From Sphingobacteriales bacterium (GTDB lineage Bacteria; Bacteroidota; Bacteroidia; Chitinophagales; JADIYW01), in contig JADKIQ010000003.1 of assembly GCA_016721245.1 (NCBI GenBank), positions 258,501-322,500 on the forward strand: DNA of 64,000 nucleotides, written 5' to 3'. The notes beneath the pieces were generated by a model, which worked only from the letters and a program-made list of their open reading frames with translations, was not told the DNA's origin and ran no database searches. The translations under genes and the position numbers were made by a program. Below are positions 8,952 to 17,210 of this stretch, piece after piece. Within the stretch, counting starts at the first letter, position 1; each line of letters starts with the position of its first letter.

Positions 8952-9290
8952 ATGATTATGAAAAGAAACATTCTGGTAATTTATATTCTAATGCTCCCTT
9001 TGTATATTTTAGCACAAAATGGAACAATTAAAATATGTCCTAATACGCCAACATGGAATGCGAATGCTAGCATGTATAATAATGAAGATTTTATGTATAA
9101 TGATTATGCTAAAGGTCCAAATGGTTGTTGGTGGTATAAGCAAGGTGTATTCGCAACTTATGCTAAAGGACAATATATATTTAAGAATGGTAATGCAAAG
9201 GTGTATTACACATACACAAGAAAGAATGGAAAAGATGTTTGGTCATCGGGAAATGCATGTGTAAAAAATCCTTTCACTGGCAGATGGTAA
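8952..9290 (+). CDS. Small exported protein of unknown function (island gene 1)
   Basis: 112 residues (or 110 from the ATG at 8958). A signal peptide is evident: KRNILVIYILMLPLYILAQ with probable cleavage after the first 22-24 residues. The mature part is rich in Asn, Tyr and Trp, with three cysteines and a GCWWYKQGVFATYAKG stretch. No known domain is recognised. It is the first gene of a one-strand AT-rich run reaching 16099, whose members mostly have Sec signals. Base composition is clearly lower in GC than that of the dehydrogenase gene upstream. Coding is supported by the signal peptide and tight packing; function unknown. Confidence 0.7.
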   Translation: MIMKRNILVIYILMLPLYILAQNGTIKICPNTPTWNANASMYNNEDFMYNDYAKGPNGCWWYKQGVFATYAKGQYIFKNGNAKVYYTYTRKNGKDVWSSGNACVKNPFTGRW

Positions 9291-9338
9291 CACTTATTAT
9301 ATATTTAAAATGTATTTATTGGCTAAAAAATTAAAACT

Positions 9339-9662
9339 ATGAAAAAAAGCATTCTATCATTGATGATTATTTCGTTGTCAATAATCACAAATTTACAAGC
9401 GCAAGATAATTCATGTCCGGCAACTTGGGGGCAGGCAACATTCAAGGCCGTTCAAACAAATGCTGATTTAGAGAAGATTTGTAATGAAAATCCAACGGTT
9501 GGAAAAGCAGTAAAGAAAGCCGTAAAAAGCAGTGCAAGTAGCGGAAGCGGTAACGGATATAAATGGAAAAAAGTAAATGGTAATATTACATTGATGTTTG
9601 ATATTGCAAAATGGAATTATAATAATGTTATTGCTTCTATTAAGAAATTCTTAAATAGATAA
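9339..9662 (+). CDS. Small exported protein of unknown function (island gene 2)
   Basis: 107 residues with a clear signal peptide (MKKSILSLMIISLSIITNLQAQ, cleavage after about residue 20-22). The mature protein holds two cysteines, a lysine/serine-rich middle (KAVKKAVKSSASSGSGNG) and a C-terminal amphipathic segment NNVIASIKKFLNR. I do not recognise a family. The start is preceded by ATTAAAACT, a sequence repeated with small changes before several genes of the island and perhaps their ribosome-entry context. It lies 48 bases after gene 1 and 13 before gene 3. Confidence 0.7.
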   Translation: MKKSILSLMIISLSIITNLQAQDNSCPATWGQATFKAVQTNADLEKICNENPTVGKAVKKAVKSSASSGSGNGYKWKKVNGNITLMFDIAKWNYNNVIASIKKFLNR

Positions 9663-9675
9663 AGAAACTAGAACT

Positions 9676-10131
9676 ATGAATAAAATAACAATTCTCACAT
9701 TCTTTTTATTTTTCCTTTTCATGCAAAAAGTAGACGCACAAATAATGGCAACTACTTCTGCTGGCAAAAAAGTAGTACTAAATTTAGATGGTACATGGAA
9801 ATATGCCAATGCAGATGATGCAGAAAGCACTTGTCAAAAAAACAAAACCGGCAACTTGACGATAAAAAATAACACATCAAACGACATTTATTTCTATTAT
9901 TCTGCAACTGGTAATGTATCTAACACTAAAATAAAAGCCGGTGCAAGTAAGACAATATCAAATCTAAAGTCTACAACGTCTTATGGTTCAAAGCTTTCTT
10001 ATGACTGGCTAGTTTCATATGAGTTGTATAGTATAAATACAGCAAGTAGGGTTATGTATCTTGAAGGATTTGAACGAGGAGAAATAGGGATAGAGAGCTG
10101 TGAAACGCAAGAAATAGACATTGAAGAATAA
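9676..10131 (+). CDS. Exported protein with KxVxLxxDGTWKY motif (island gene 3)
   Basis: 151 residues; signal peptide through about residue 21 (MNKITILTFFLFFLFMQKVDAQ). The mature N-terminus ATTSAGKKVVLNLDGTWKYA resembles a short motif frequent in exported Bacteroidota proteins of unknown role. The rest (NLTIKNNTSNDIYFYYSATG ... SYDWLVSYELYS) looks like a small beta-sandwich. Two cysteines (near residues 53 and 145) could form a disulfide. It ends in an acidic tail. It sits 13 bases after gene 2 and 27 before the membrane-protein gene, so it is probably cotranscribed. Function unknown. Confidence 0.7.
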   Translation: MNKITILTFFLFFLFMQKVDAQIMATTSAGKKVVLNLDGTWKYANADDAESTCQKNKTGNLTIKNNTSNDIYFYYSATGNVSNTKIKAGASKTISNLKSTTSYGSKLSYDWLVSYELYSINTASRVMYLEGFERGEIGIESCETQEIDIEE

Positions 10132-10158
10132 TTTTTAATAAATTAATCAAATAAAACT

Positions 10159-11196
10159 ATGTCAGACTTTGATAACAAAACTGGTTTCAGGCCTTTCGGA
10201 AACGCACTTAAATTTTGGACGCTATTGCCCCAAGTAACATCTAATGCTGCAAACAATCCACCGTTGTTTGGAAAAATAAAAGGCATTGGAATTTATTATG
10301 CAATGATATTTGTTCTATTAGCATTAGAAGGATATTTGGCGTATGCATTAAATGAAGAAGGACTAGACTTTATAATGTTTGTAGCACTTTCTGTCGCTGA
10401 TTTTGTTATAGTAATTCTTCCTGCGTTAATACATTTAAGTCCAAGTTTTAATCCAGCTATCATTAATGCAAATATTTTTGTTACTCAATCTAAAATGAAA
10501 ATATCAAATAAACCAAGTAGTGGATATAATGGAAACATAGAAAATTACACTTTAGGCCTTCGAAAAGAGTTAGCAAACTATAAAAGCCAGAAAACAAAAA
10601 ATAATATTGTCGGTATAGTAGTTTTCTTAGTGATTTTACTCTTATCAGGTTTGAAATTAAATAGTTTTTATGGAATATTAGGCAATGATATTTTTATTGA
10701 AGCAATTGGTAGATATATACTAATAGGTATTGTAATTAGCATCTTAGTGCACACATTTTGCACAAAAGTAGTCTTCTATCATTTTTGTTATAAAATGGCA
10801 TTAAATAAACAAATGAAAGAATTTGAAGATTCTGGATATTTAGATAATAGAATCTCAAAAGACGAAACGAACAAATCATCGAGTTTAAACTTTAATGTGC
10901 CTTACACACCAGTCGTTAATAATAACCAGAGAGTTTGTCAGGAATTACCAAAAACTATTAAAGAGAAGCTAACTGAAGGAAATTTCAGTAGTATTTTACT
11001 GCAATATGATAATAGAGATATTGAATATAGGGTAGATAAAATTGATGAGCCAGATTTAGCAAAGCTTGTATACACTGGCTTATTGCTCGATTCTGAATTA
11101 ACATCTTTGTCTATTCAACAATCTGAACAAGCATCACAAACTGCAGTAATTGTAACAGGAAAAGAAATTCAACTAAGTCAAATTGTCGCATCTTAA
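10159..11196 (+). CDS. Integral membrane protein with soluble C-terminal domain, unknown function (island gene 4)
   Basis: 345 residues without a cleavable signal. Four likely transmembrane helices: about 46-66, 70-92, 149-165 and 180-205. A polar loop (about 95-148) separates the pairs, and a C-terminal domain of about 130 residues follows, containing LPKTIKEKLTEGNFSSILLQYDNRDIEYRV. No transporter, channel or sensor motif is recognised. It is the only clear inner-membrane protein of the island, so it could anchor or export the small secreted products; that is speculation from position. Cotranscription is likely from the 27- and 13-base gaps on either side. Confidence 0.7.
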   Translation: MSDFDNKTGFRPFGNALKFWTLLPQVTSNAANNPPLFGKIKGIGIYYAMIFVLLALEGYLAYALNEEGLDFIMFVALSVADFVIVILPALIHLSPSFNPAIINANIFVTQSKMKISNKPSSGYNGNIENYTLGLRKELANYKSQKTKNNIVGIVVFLVILLLSGLKLNSFYGILGNDIFIEAIGRYILIGIVISILVHTFCTKVVFYHFCYKMALNKQMKEFEDSGYLDNRISKDETNKSSSLNFNVPYTPVVNNNQRVCQELPKTIKEKLTEGNFSSILLQYDNRDIEYRVDKIDEPDLAKLVYTGLLLDSELTSLSIQQSEQASQTAVIVTGKEIQLSQIVAS

Positions 11197-11209
11197 TAAA
11201 AATTAAATT

Positions 11210-11962
11210 ATGAAATTATATCGTCTAATTATCACTGTTTTTTTATCAATTTTTTTCTATAGTTGTGAAAAAGAGACAACAGTAAAAACAGAAATGGAAA
11301 TTCAAGTATTTTCTCCTGTTTCTGAAAACAAGAAAGATAAGTACCCTGTAGAAATAGCTGAAGTATCTGCTCCATTCAAAGAAGGAAACGAAAACTTTGT
11401 TTTTTATCCACTTACCATAAAAAGAACTGATATTGGTGGAAAGAAAATAGAATTAAAATTCTTGGAAGGAAAAGCAGGAAACAAAGAAAAAATAGCATAT
11501 GTAACTAGACAACATAAGCATTATTTTGAAGAGAATACTGTAAATGAGTCTTTAATATTACCTGCAAGTTCAACAACAAATTTTGAATCATCATTACAGG
11601 AATCAAAAGACAAACAAAATTATTTCATTTATGACTTCAATGGAAATTTAAAATTTAATGACAAAGAAGTATTTTCATCAATAGAGCAATTAAAAACTGC
11701 CATAAAAGAGTTTTTAAAGGACGAAGAAATAAAAAACAGACAAAAAATTGTAATTCTTATTGTTCCTTCAAATTATAATAATCCACAACAAGCACAACCT
11801 GTAGACACAGCAACAACAATCGATACACTTACATCTGCGTCAAAAGAAGATACGCCAAAAGAAGTTGTCGAAAAGGGAACAGTTGAGAAGCCAAAGAAAG
11901 AGATACCTGAATCTGACCACAAATTTCTGCAAGTAGTATGCAGGATTTTATTATTAAAGTAA
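11210..11962 (+). CDS. Putative lipoprotein of unknown function (island gene 5)
   Basis: 250 residues. The N-terminus MKLYRLIITVFLSIFFYSCEKE has a lipobox-like end with Cys19, so the protein is probably lipid-anchored. The middle (about 25-170) is mixed alpha/beta, with FFIYDFNGNLKFNDKEVFSSIEQLKTAIKEFL-like secondary structure and a KIVILIVPSNYNNPQQAQP strand. From about 195 to 235 comes a low-complexity Thr/Ser/Lys/Glu/Pro spacer. Nothing matches a family I know. It begins 13 bases after the membrane-protein gene. Confidence 0.65.
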   Translation: MKLYRLIITVFLSIFFYSCEKETTVKTEMEIQVFSPVSENKKDKYPVEIAEVSAPFKEGNENFVFYPLTIKRTDIGGKKIELKFLEGKAGNKEKIAYVTRQHKHYFEENTVNESLILPASSTTNFESSLQESKDKQNYFIYDFNGNLKFNDKEVFSSIEQLKTAIKEFLKDEEIKNRQKIVILIVPSNYNNPQQAQPVDTATTIDTLTSASKEDTPKEVVEKGTVEKPKKEIPESDHKFLQVVCRILLLK

Positions 11963-11996
11963 AAAGCCGTTCTATTGCAGATAATCAAAAGAAAGT

Positions 11997-12197
11997 ATGA
12001 TAGACAATTATACTAAGTTTTTTACACCAGACGCAAAAGTAGCAATAGTTGATAATAATGGTATGACTATTAGATTTCATTCTATAAAAAGTTATATTAG
12101 TTTAATAAGAGGTACAGATAAAAATATTATACCAGAAAAAAATGGAAATATAATGAGTGGTAATAAATATCAAAAATTAAACGTAAGACATCCATGA
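11997..12197 (+). CDS. Short fragment-like protein related to the next gene's domain (island gene 6)
   Basis: 66 residues, no signal peptide. The stretch IDNYTKFFTPDAKVAIVDNNGMTIRFHSIKSYISLI resembles the pattern in the next gene product (MELFANEENTVEVRSI...IREYLSRIKLL): helix, FF/LF, acidic turn, valine strand, then an xIxxYLxxI helix. It may be a truncated copy of the same domain that has lost its signal peptide and C-terminus, or a short stand-alone protein. Its stop overlaps the start of the next gene by 4 bases, which supports translation in an operon. Confidence that it is a functional gene is modest. Confidence 0.45.
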   Translation: MIDNYTKFFTPDAKVAIVDNNGMTIRFHSIKSYISLIRGTDKNIIPEKNGNIMSGNKYQKLNVRHP

Positions 12198-12820
12198 TAA
12201 AAAAGATATTTTACATAATTCTCTACATATTTCTATGTAACAATGTATTGATTGCTCAAGATGAGATTGCAATGGACGCATCACAAAGTATTGTTTCTTT
12301 TACAGAAGAACAATTGAGTGGATTTGAAAAGCAAGCAGAGCAAGAAATAATGGATTTGACATCTCAAATTAATATTATTGCCTATAAATCAAATCCATTA
12401 AAAAAGAAGATGGATGCTATATCAACAGCAATGGAATTATTTGCAAATGAAGAGAATACAGTTGAAGTAAGGTCTATAAAAAATCCTAACCTCATTGTTG
12501 TTAGAAAAATCAGAGAATATTTAAGTCGAATTAAATTATTGTCTTACAATAATATAACATTTACAGCATTTAATATAAGAATAACTAAAAATCTTACTAA
12601 AGGAGAAGATGGAAGATATTATGGTGTTATTTCATATTGTCAGAATTTTTCAGCTACAGCTATACAACAAACAATAGAAGGTAAAAAGTTTAAAAAAATA
12701 GACGATACAACATGTAGAGATGTTCAAGTAATAGTTAGTAAAGATTATTTATTTGGTGAAGAAGTATGGATTGTAAAACTCGGAGATATAAAAGTCCAAG
12801 ACTATTCGTATGATAAATAA
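12194..12820 (+). CDS. Exported protein of a Bacteroidota-specific NTF2-like type (island gene 7)
   Basis: 208 residues with a signal peptide (about 1-21, ending VLIAQ). The mature protein has a long N-terminal helix pair, LFANEENTVEVRS, REYLSRIKLL, a strand NITFTAFNIRITKNLTKGEDGRYYGVISYCQNFSATA, then CRDVQVIVSKDYLFGEEVWIVKLGDIKV. This order is familiar from exported Bacteroidota proteins without assigned function and suggests an NTF2/cystatin-like fold; that is inference from pattern only. The gene overlaps both neighbours (4 and 11 bases), strong evidence of translational coupling. Not a recognisable enzyme. Confidence 0.7.
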   Translation: MIKKIFYIILYIFLCNNVLIAQDEIAMDASQSIVSFTEEQLSGFEKQAEQEIMDLTSQINIIAYKSNPLKKKMDAISTAMELFANEENTVEVRSIKNPNLIVVRKIREYLSRIKLLSYNNITFTAFNIRITKNLTKGEDGRYYGVISYCQNFSATAIQQTIEGKKFKKIDDTTCRDVQVIVSKDYLFGEEVWIVKLGDIKVQDYSYDK

Positions 12821-13571
12821 GATAATATTATACATCTTATTTGTAATTCCGATAAATTGTATTGCGGATAGTTTGCCAGATTTTAAAGATGAAACATTAA
12901 GTTTCTTTAAAACTAAATTTGCACTTCAAACCTTTCAGATAAATCAATTCATTGATAGATTCAATTTTGATGAACCAATATATTACAATAAAGTTCCACC
13001 AAGCAGGAAATTTAATTTGACATTATTAGTCAACAGAAAAGATACATCATTAGTTAATAGTAAAAATCTAATTGAATTTATTAATAAAGTATCTGAAGAT
13101 ACAATTCATAATTTATTATCTTTTACAAATGATAATTTAATAGCAATTATAAATTGTGATTTTATATATCGAGAAAAAGTTATGCCAGTTCAATTAAAAT
13201 TAAAGTTAAATGGTAACGACTTTGATGGTTATAGTTGGAGAATAATTGATGTGTCTAGTAAATTATTTGAAGTTAAAAAGGATAATAAGAGAAATTATAT
13301 TAATCCAATGAATAATGAAATTGGGTTTTCTGAATTATCTAAATTATTTAACAGTGGAGATGATATTGCCAATGTATTTAAGAAAGATTTTCTATATGAT
13401 TCAATGAGTTCATTTAGAGACTATATCAAAAATAAAGAATTAGTTTTTAAACAAATTAAATTAACACAATATCATTTTTCAAATGTTGCGGGATATAGTT
13501 TTAATGTAGATTATTTTATGCGGATGGATATGAATGCAGGTTGGTTGATCTCAGATGTATCAAAAGATTAA
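12810..13571 (+). CDS. Exported protein of unknown function (island gene 8)
   Basis: 253 residues starting inside the end of the previous gene (11-base overlap). The N-terminus MINKIILYILFVIPINCIADS is a signal peptide, possibly with a lipobox-like Cys17. The mature protein has FLxRFN-type (INQFIDRFNFDEPIYYN), a REKVMPVQLKLKLN strand and YINPMNNEIGFSELSKLFN, a segment typical of a Bacteroidota family of unknown role that is often found beside the type encoded just upstream (recalled pattern, not searched). No catalytic motif is seen. The pairing and overlap suggest the two products act together. Confidence 0.68.
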   Translation: MINKIILYILFVIPINCIADSLPDFKDETLSFFKTKFALQTFQINQFIDRFNFDEPIYYNKVPPSRKFNLTLLVNRKDTSLVNSKNLIEFINKVSEDTIHNLLSFTNDNLIAIINCDFIYREKVMPVQLKLKLNGNDFDGYSWRIIDVSSKLFEVKKDNKRNYINPMNNEIGFSELSKLFNSGDDIANVFKKDFLYDSMSSFRDYIKNKELVFKQIKLTQYHFSNVAGYSFNVDYFMRMDMNAGWLISDVSKD

Positions 13572-13608
13572 GTAAATTATTAAATATAAATTCCATAAAA
13601 ATAAAATC

Positions 13609-14778
13609 ATGAAAAATATATTTATGGTTATTGCTTTTGCTTTTGTTGGAATAACATATGCTCAATATGGATCTAATGTTCAAAAGAAACAAACAAAATC
13701 TACTGCAAATTTAAAAACTCTGATTGTTTCACCTGAAATAGTACCATGTAGTTATAATTCAGAAATCCAATGCTTGAAGATTAAAAGTATAGGTAATTCA
13801 GACTATGAGACTGTTGAAGATATTGAAAATTTTGAATATGATTTAGGATATACTTACACTATACAAGTACAACCGATACTAAAAACACCGCCGATAAAAA
13901 TCAATGAAAGTATATATAGATATATTTGGGTAAGGACATTAAACAAGAAGGAATTTGTGACTGAAGAAGTAGCTCAAAATACTGCTGCTGTTTTAGTAAA
14001 AGACTCATATCGATCTACTACTTACAGTAATGGTAAAGTAATAGGTCAAACCAAAATAAATACAGATTCAGAATTAGATAAAAAATGGTATCTGCGCAAA
14101 ATGATAGAAACAGATGATTCTAGTTTTGTTATTGAAGATAATGTAATGTGGATAGAAATAAAAACATTTAATGATAGAATTGATGGCTTTGGTGCTTGCA
14201 ATAAATTTGCAACGGTTGTAAAATCTGATTTAAACACCACATTTGAAGTAAGTAAATTAACCTCTAATTATGTGCAATGTGGCTACAAAAAAATAGAGGA
14301 TATTTTCTATGATTTATTACAACAAGTAAATCGATTTGAAATTAGAAATGGAAATTTGATTTTATCCAATCAATGGAAATTTCTATTGGCATTTACTTCC
14401 AGCCCAAATAGTAAAGAAGATATTTCCAGAACTTATACGCCATCCACTATAGTAAAAGAGAATGGTGTTATATATGCAGCTAATAAGACTATTGTTGATA
14501 AGGATGAAAATAATTATATACCAGTAGTAACTGATTCTTATGTAACACAATCTAATGATAAAAATGCAGGAAATAAAATGACTATAAATGGCAATGAAGA
14601 AGATTCAATACAAATACAAATTGATGAATTACATAAACGACAAACAGAAATTTTAAAGAAAAAAGAGGACGATAAAAGAAAGGCAGAGCAAGAAAGATTA
14701 CAAAAACAAAAAGAAGATGAATTTTTAAGGCAACAAGAAATAGAGAAGAAAAAAATCAACTTGAACAACAGCAGTTAG
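13609..14778 (+). CDS. N-terminal part of a frameshifted exported DUF4377/META/coiled-coil protein (island gene 9a)
   Basis: 389 residues before the first break. Signal peptide about 1-18. Residues about 40-110 (EIQCLKIKSIGNSDYETVEDIENFEYDLGYTYTIQV) match the DUF4377 pattern. Residues about 155-265 look like a META/HslJ domain: W-L-K start, MWIEIKTFNDRIDGFGACNKFATV, then a distal Cys in NYVQCGYK. From about 335 a charged Glu/Lys/Gln coiled coil begins. The frame breaks in an A7 run at 14749-14755; the -1 frame continues the coiled coil to 14948, where an A8 run (14938-14945) shifts it again into the next open frame. Together 13609-16099 would encode about 830 residues. Confidence 0.65.
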   Translation: MKNIFMVIAFAFVGITYAQYGSNVQKKQTKSTANLKTLIVSPEIVPCSYNSEIQCLKIKSIGNSDYETVEDIENFEYDLGYTYTIQVQPILKTPPIKINESIYRYIWVRTLNKKEFVTEEVAQNTAAVLVKDSYRSTTYSNGKVIGQTKINTDSELDKKWYLRKMIETDDSSFVIEDNVMWIEIKTFNDRIDGFGACNKFATVVKSDLNTTFEVSKLTSNYVQCGYKKIEDIFYDLLQQVNRFEIRNGNLILSNQWKFLLAFTSSPNSKEDISRTYTPSTIVKENGVIYAANKTIVDKDENNYIPVVTDSYVTQSNDKNAGNKMTINGNEEDSIQIQIDELHKRQTEILKKKEDDKRKAEQERLQKQKEDEFLRQQEIEKKKINLNNSS

Positions 14779-15037
14779 CCGAACAAGAAGAAGCTAAAGA
14801 AAAACAATTGGAGCAGGAAGAACTAATAAAAGGAAAGCAAATTGAAAATACAGCAGCTACATTGATAAATCAACCAGTAACAAAAATTGATGATAAAGAC
14901 AGACAAATTGCAGAATTAAAAAAGCAGTTAGAAGAACAAAAAAAATAACTGAACAACAGAAAGTTTTTTCGAATAAACAACAAAATATAACTCCTGTTTC
15001 TCAGAGTCAATCAATTAATACTTCTGAAACTAGATTA

Positions 15038-16099
15038 ATGAAGTATAAAGATATCGCAAAAGAGTGTGTAAATAATTACTATACGAGTTTATTACAAGTC
15101 GTAGATAATACAATAGACTATGAGTATAAGTCAGAAGCTAAAAAAGAAATAATTGATGTTTTCTTTGAAAATGAAGATAAAATCATTGGTAATGATTTGC
15201 AAAAACTTGGGTTTAATCAAGATACATATAAGGTGGGTGATTACCTTACTAAATGTATGTCTGTAAATGGAAATAACAAAGAAAAACAAGTAGTTGTCTC
15301 TGTTGCGGATTTAGAAATAAGCGACATGTATAAAAATAAGAATGAAAATATCTATATGTTCGTTATTACATTTGATAGAATTCTTAAAATAAATGAAAAT
15401 ATTGAAGATGAAAAATCTAAAGAAAAAGTATATTCAGATAAAATAATAATGACACTCACTACAATTAATGGAGATGATTATAAGATTTCTCAATTCACTA
15501 AGTTAATAAATAAATATGATCCATTAAAAGATGGTTATATTTTAGTAAAAGCAAATGAAACTACTAAATCTAATCAACCAAGCTCTAGTGCTTACTTTAT
15601 TTGTAACATACAACCAGCAACAGCAAAATTGATTATAGATGATATGGAGATTGACTATGCAAATGGAGAAAAAATAGCAACAACACTTGGCTTTCACAAA
15701 ATAATAATCAAAGCACCTAAATATGTAGATAAAATATTACAATTAAATGTCCGAGAGATTGGCAATAAGAATATTGATGTTAAACTTGAAAGTGCTAAAG
15801 GTTTTTTAACACTAATAGCAGAAAGAAGTGAATTTGATGGAGCATCTATAGAAATAATAAACACAGCTACAAATAATTCTTACAACGAATCATTACCGAT
15901 ACATAATTTTGAACTAGAACTCGGAACATATAATGTTGAAATATTTAAGAATGGATACTACAATAAGAAGTATAAAAATATAACCATTTTTCCAGAGATA
16001 AATACGACAAAAACAATAAAAAAACTTGTTTCAAAAGAAAAAGTTAAAGCTGGTGTAAAGACAACGATAGGTATTCTAAATGGCTTGTTTGGTAAATAA
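15038..16099 (+). CDS. C-terminal part of the frameshifted island protein, with PEGA-like repeats (island gene 9b)
   Basis: 353 residues from the ATG, but the frame is open back to the A8 run at 14938-14945 and probably continues the coiled-coil protein upstream. Residues about 1-175 resemble the NTF2-like exported domain of gene 7 (KKEIIDVFFENEDKIIGNDL, VVVSVADLEISDMY). About 190-250 (ATAKLIIDDMEIDYANGEKIATTLGFHKIIIKAPKYVDK) is a PEGA-like beta domain, and a second one follows at about 255-330 ending ITIFPEINTTKTIK. PEGA domains occur in surface and envelope proteins. No start signal is evident at 15038. It ends two bases before the convergent marR. Confidence 0.6.
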   Translation: MKYKDIAKECVNNYYTSLLQVVDNTIDYEYKSEAKKEIIDVFFENEDKIIGNDLQKLGFNQDTYKVGDYLTKCMSVNGNNKEKQVVVSVADLEISDMYKNKNENIYMFVITFDRILKINENIEDEKSKEKVYSDKIIMTLTTINGDDYKISQFTKLINKYDPLKDGYILVKANETTKSNQPSSSAYFICNIQPATAKLIIDDMEIDYANGEKIATTLGFHKIIIKAPKYVDKILQLNVREIGNKNIDVKLESAKGFLTLIAERSEFDGASIEIINTATNNSYNESLPIHNFELELGTYNVEIFKNGYYNKKYKNITIFPEINTTKTIKKLVSKEKVKAGVKTTIGILNGLFGK

Positions 16100-16100
16100 T

Positions 16101-16559
16101 CTACCCCTCCAACTCCTTGCCGAAATCATCCAGCGAAATCGTGACTTGCTCAATCACCTCGCTAAATGCTTTGAGTTGTTTGGGTGTAAGTTTTTCAGTG
16201 ATTTTTTTCTCTAAATCAAATACTGTTTTTAACGCAATCTTCCGTAATTTTTTACCTTCAGCGGTTAAAAAAACCAACACTTTGCGCTGATCGTTTTCAT
16301 CCTGTTTGCGGGCAAGATAACCTGTTTCCTCGAGTGTGTTCAAGGTACGGGAAAGACTATTCGGTTCCATGCCAATACGCGGAGCTATTTTTGTCACCGG
16401 TACACCTTCTTCCTCATATATCGCCATCAGCACAAATGCCATGGAAATGGTGCCGTTATACTGGTGTGCTTTATCGTTAAAAACCTTTGCAATATTCAGC
16501 CATGAGGTACGCAAGTGGTACAACACCATTTTATCGGCTGCTTCCTGAAATAAATCCAT
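16101..16559 (-). CDS. MarR-family transcriptional regulator
   Basis: 152-residue winged-helix dimer. The DNA-binding part is clear: TKIAPRIGMEPNSLSRTLNTLEETGYLARKQDENDQRKVLVFLTAEGKKL, with the recognition helix near residues 66-82 and the wing with D-R-K after it. N- and C-terminal helices would form the dimer. It is divergent from the HACD-like/FabG pair, with GAATGCACGCATTG located 55 bases upstream of its own start. That palindrome recurs before two beta-oxidation genes, so an acyl-CoA-responsive repressor, comparable in role to FadR-type regulators, is a reasonable inference. The ligand is unknown. Confidence 0.9.
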   Translation of the reverse strand: MDLFQEAADKMVLYHLRTSWLNIAKVFNDKAHQYNGTISMAFVLMAIYEEEGVPVTKIAPRIGMEPNSLSRTLNTLEETGYLARKQDENDQRKVLVFLTAEGKKLRKIALKTVFDLEKKITEKLTPKQLKAFSEVIEQVTISLDDFGKELEG

Positions 16560-16611
16560 AGGCTAAAAGTAAAAAATAAACCGGCATTTAGTATCTTGTA
16601 GTACCAAAAAA

Positions 16612-17190
16612 ATGAATGCACGCATTGAAAAATATCTGAAAGCCTATAATTTGGTACAATTAGCAGGCTGGCTGCTGGCAATTATCAGTTTGCCGTTAAA
16701 TTTTCTATTTGCTTTTTATACCATTTGCATCGTTCAATTATTATCCGTTTTAGAGATTTATAATGCACATAAAAAATGGAATAATTCCTCACCATTTTTT
16801 TGTTTTATACAAATAGCAGCACGATTGTTTGTGTTGTTTTTCAGTTTCATTTTACTCTTTGTTTCCATCTTCAGGAAAATACCTTTTTTGTATGAAGATA
16901 TTTATATCATGCTGACGGCATGGTGCATTGCGGAAATAATCCGTTACGCTTATTATGTTACGCAATTATTTAAACAGGAAATAAAACTAATTACATGGCT
17001 GCGTTATTCTGCCTTTATTATTTGTTATCCTGTGGGATTGCTCTCCGAATTTTTTGTACTCTATACGGTATTTAAATACAACGATGTGCTTGCTGTAAAA
17101 ATTCTTATGGTAGTGGTGGCTTTAATTTATGTTTTTATGTTTCCTAAATTATATCTTCACTTATTCAAACAACGAAAACAAAAACTATAA
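16612..17190 (+). CDS. Bacterial HACD/PTPLA-like membrane 3-hydroxyacyl-CoA dehydratase
   Basis: 192 residues, six or so transmembrane helices. The sequence carries the whole signature of the eukaryotic PTPLA/HACD/Phs1 family: YLKAYNLVQLAGW (8-20), LEIYNAHKKW (47-56), AWCIAEIIRYAYYV (103-116), and TWLRYSAFIICYPVGLLSE (128-146). In yeast Phs1 the catalytic Tyr and Glu sit in Y-P-x-G-x-x-x-E; here they are Tyr139 and Glu146 with identical spacing. The family dehydrates 3-hydroxyacyl-CoA in very-long-chain fatty-acid elongation, and the reverse hydration is possible. The start codon overlaps the MarR-type operator. It is followed 20 bases later by a ketoreductase gene, the preceding step of the same cycle. 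Activity is inferred. Confidence 0.82.
   Translation: MNARIEKYLKAYNLVQLAGWLLAIISLPLNFLFAFYTICIVQLLSVLEIYNAHKKWNNSSPFFCFIQIAARLFVLFFSFILLFVSIFRKIPFLYEDIYIMLTAWCIAEIIRYAYYVTQLFKQEIKLITWLRYSAFIICYPVGLLSEFFVLYTVFKYNDVLAVKILMVVVALIYVFMFPKLYLHLFKQRKQKL
16614..16627. promoter_or_regulatory. Putative MarR operator overlapping the HACD-like start codon
   Basis: GAATGCACGCATTG, arms AATGC/GCATT around AC. Its last 13 bases are identical to the site before the thiolase gene (42437-42449). It covers codons 1-6 of the HACD-like gene and lies 55 bases upstream of marR, where it could control both divergent genes. Confidence 0.6.
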
Positions 17191-17210
17191 TTTTCTAAAA
17201 TATTACTAAA

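Noticed and set aside
14938..14948. Programmed -1 frameshift as the main explanation of the broken island gene
   Set aside because: Two separate shifts would be needed and other genes here show homopolymer errors, so it is kept only as a possibility.
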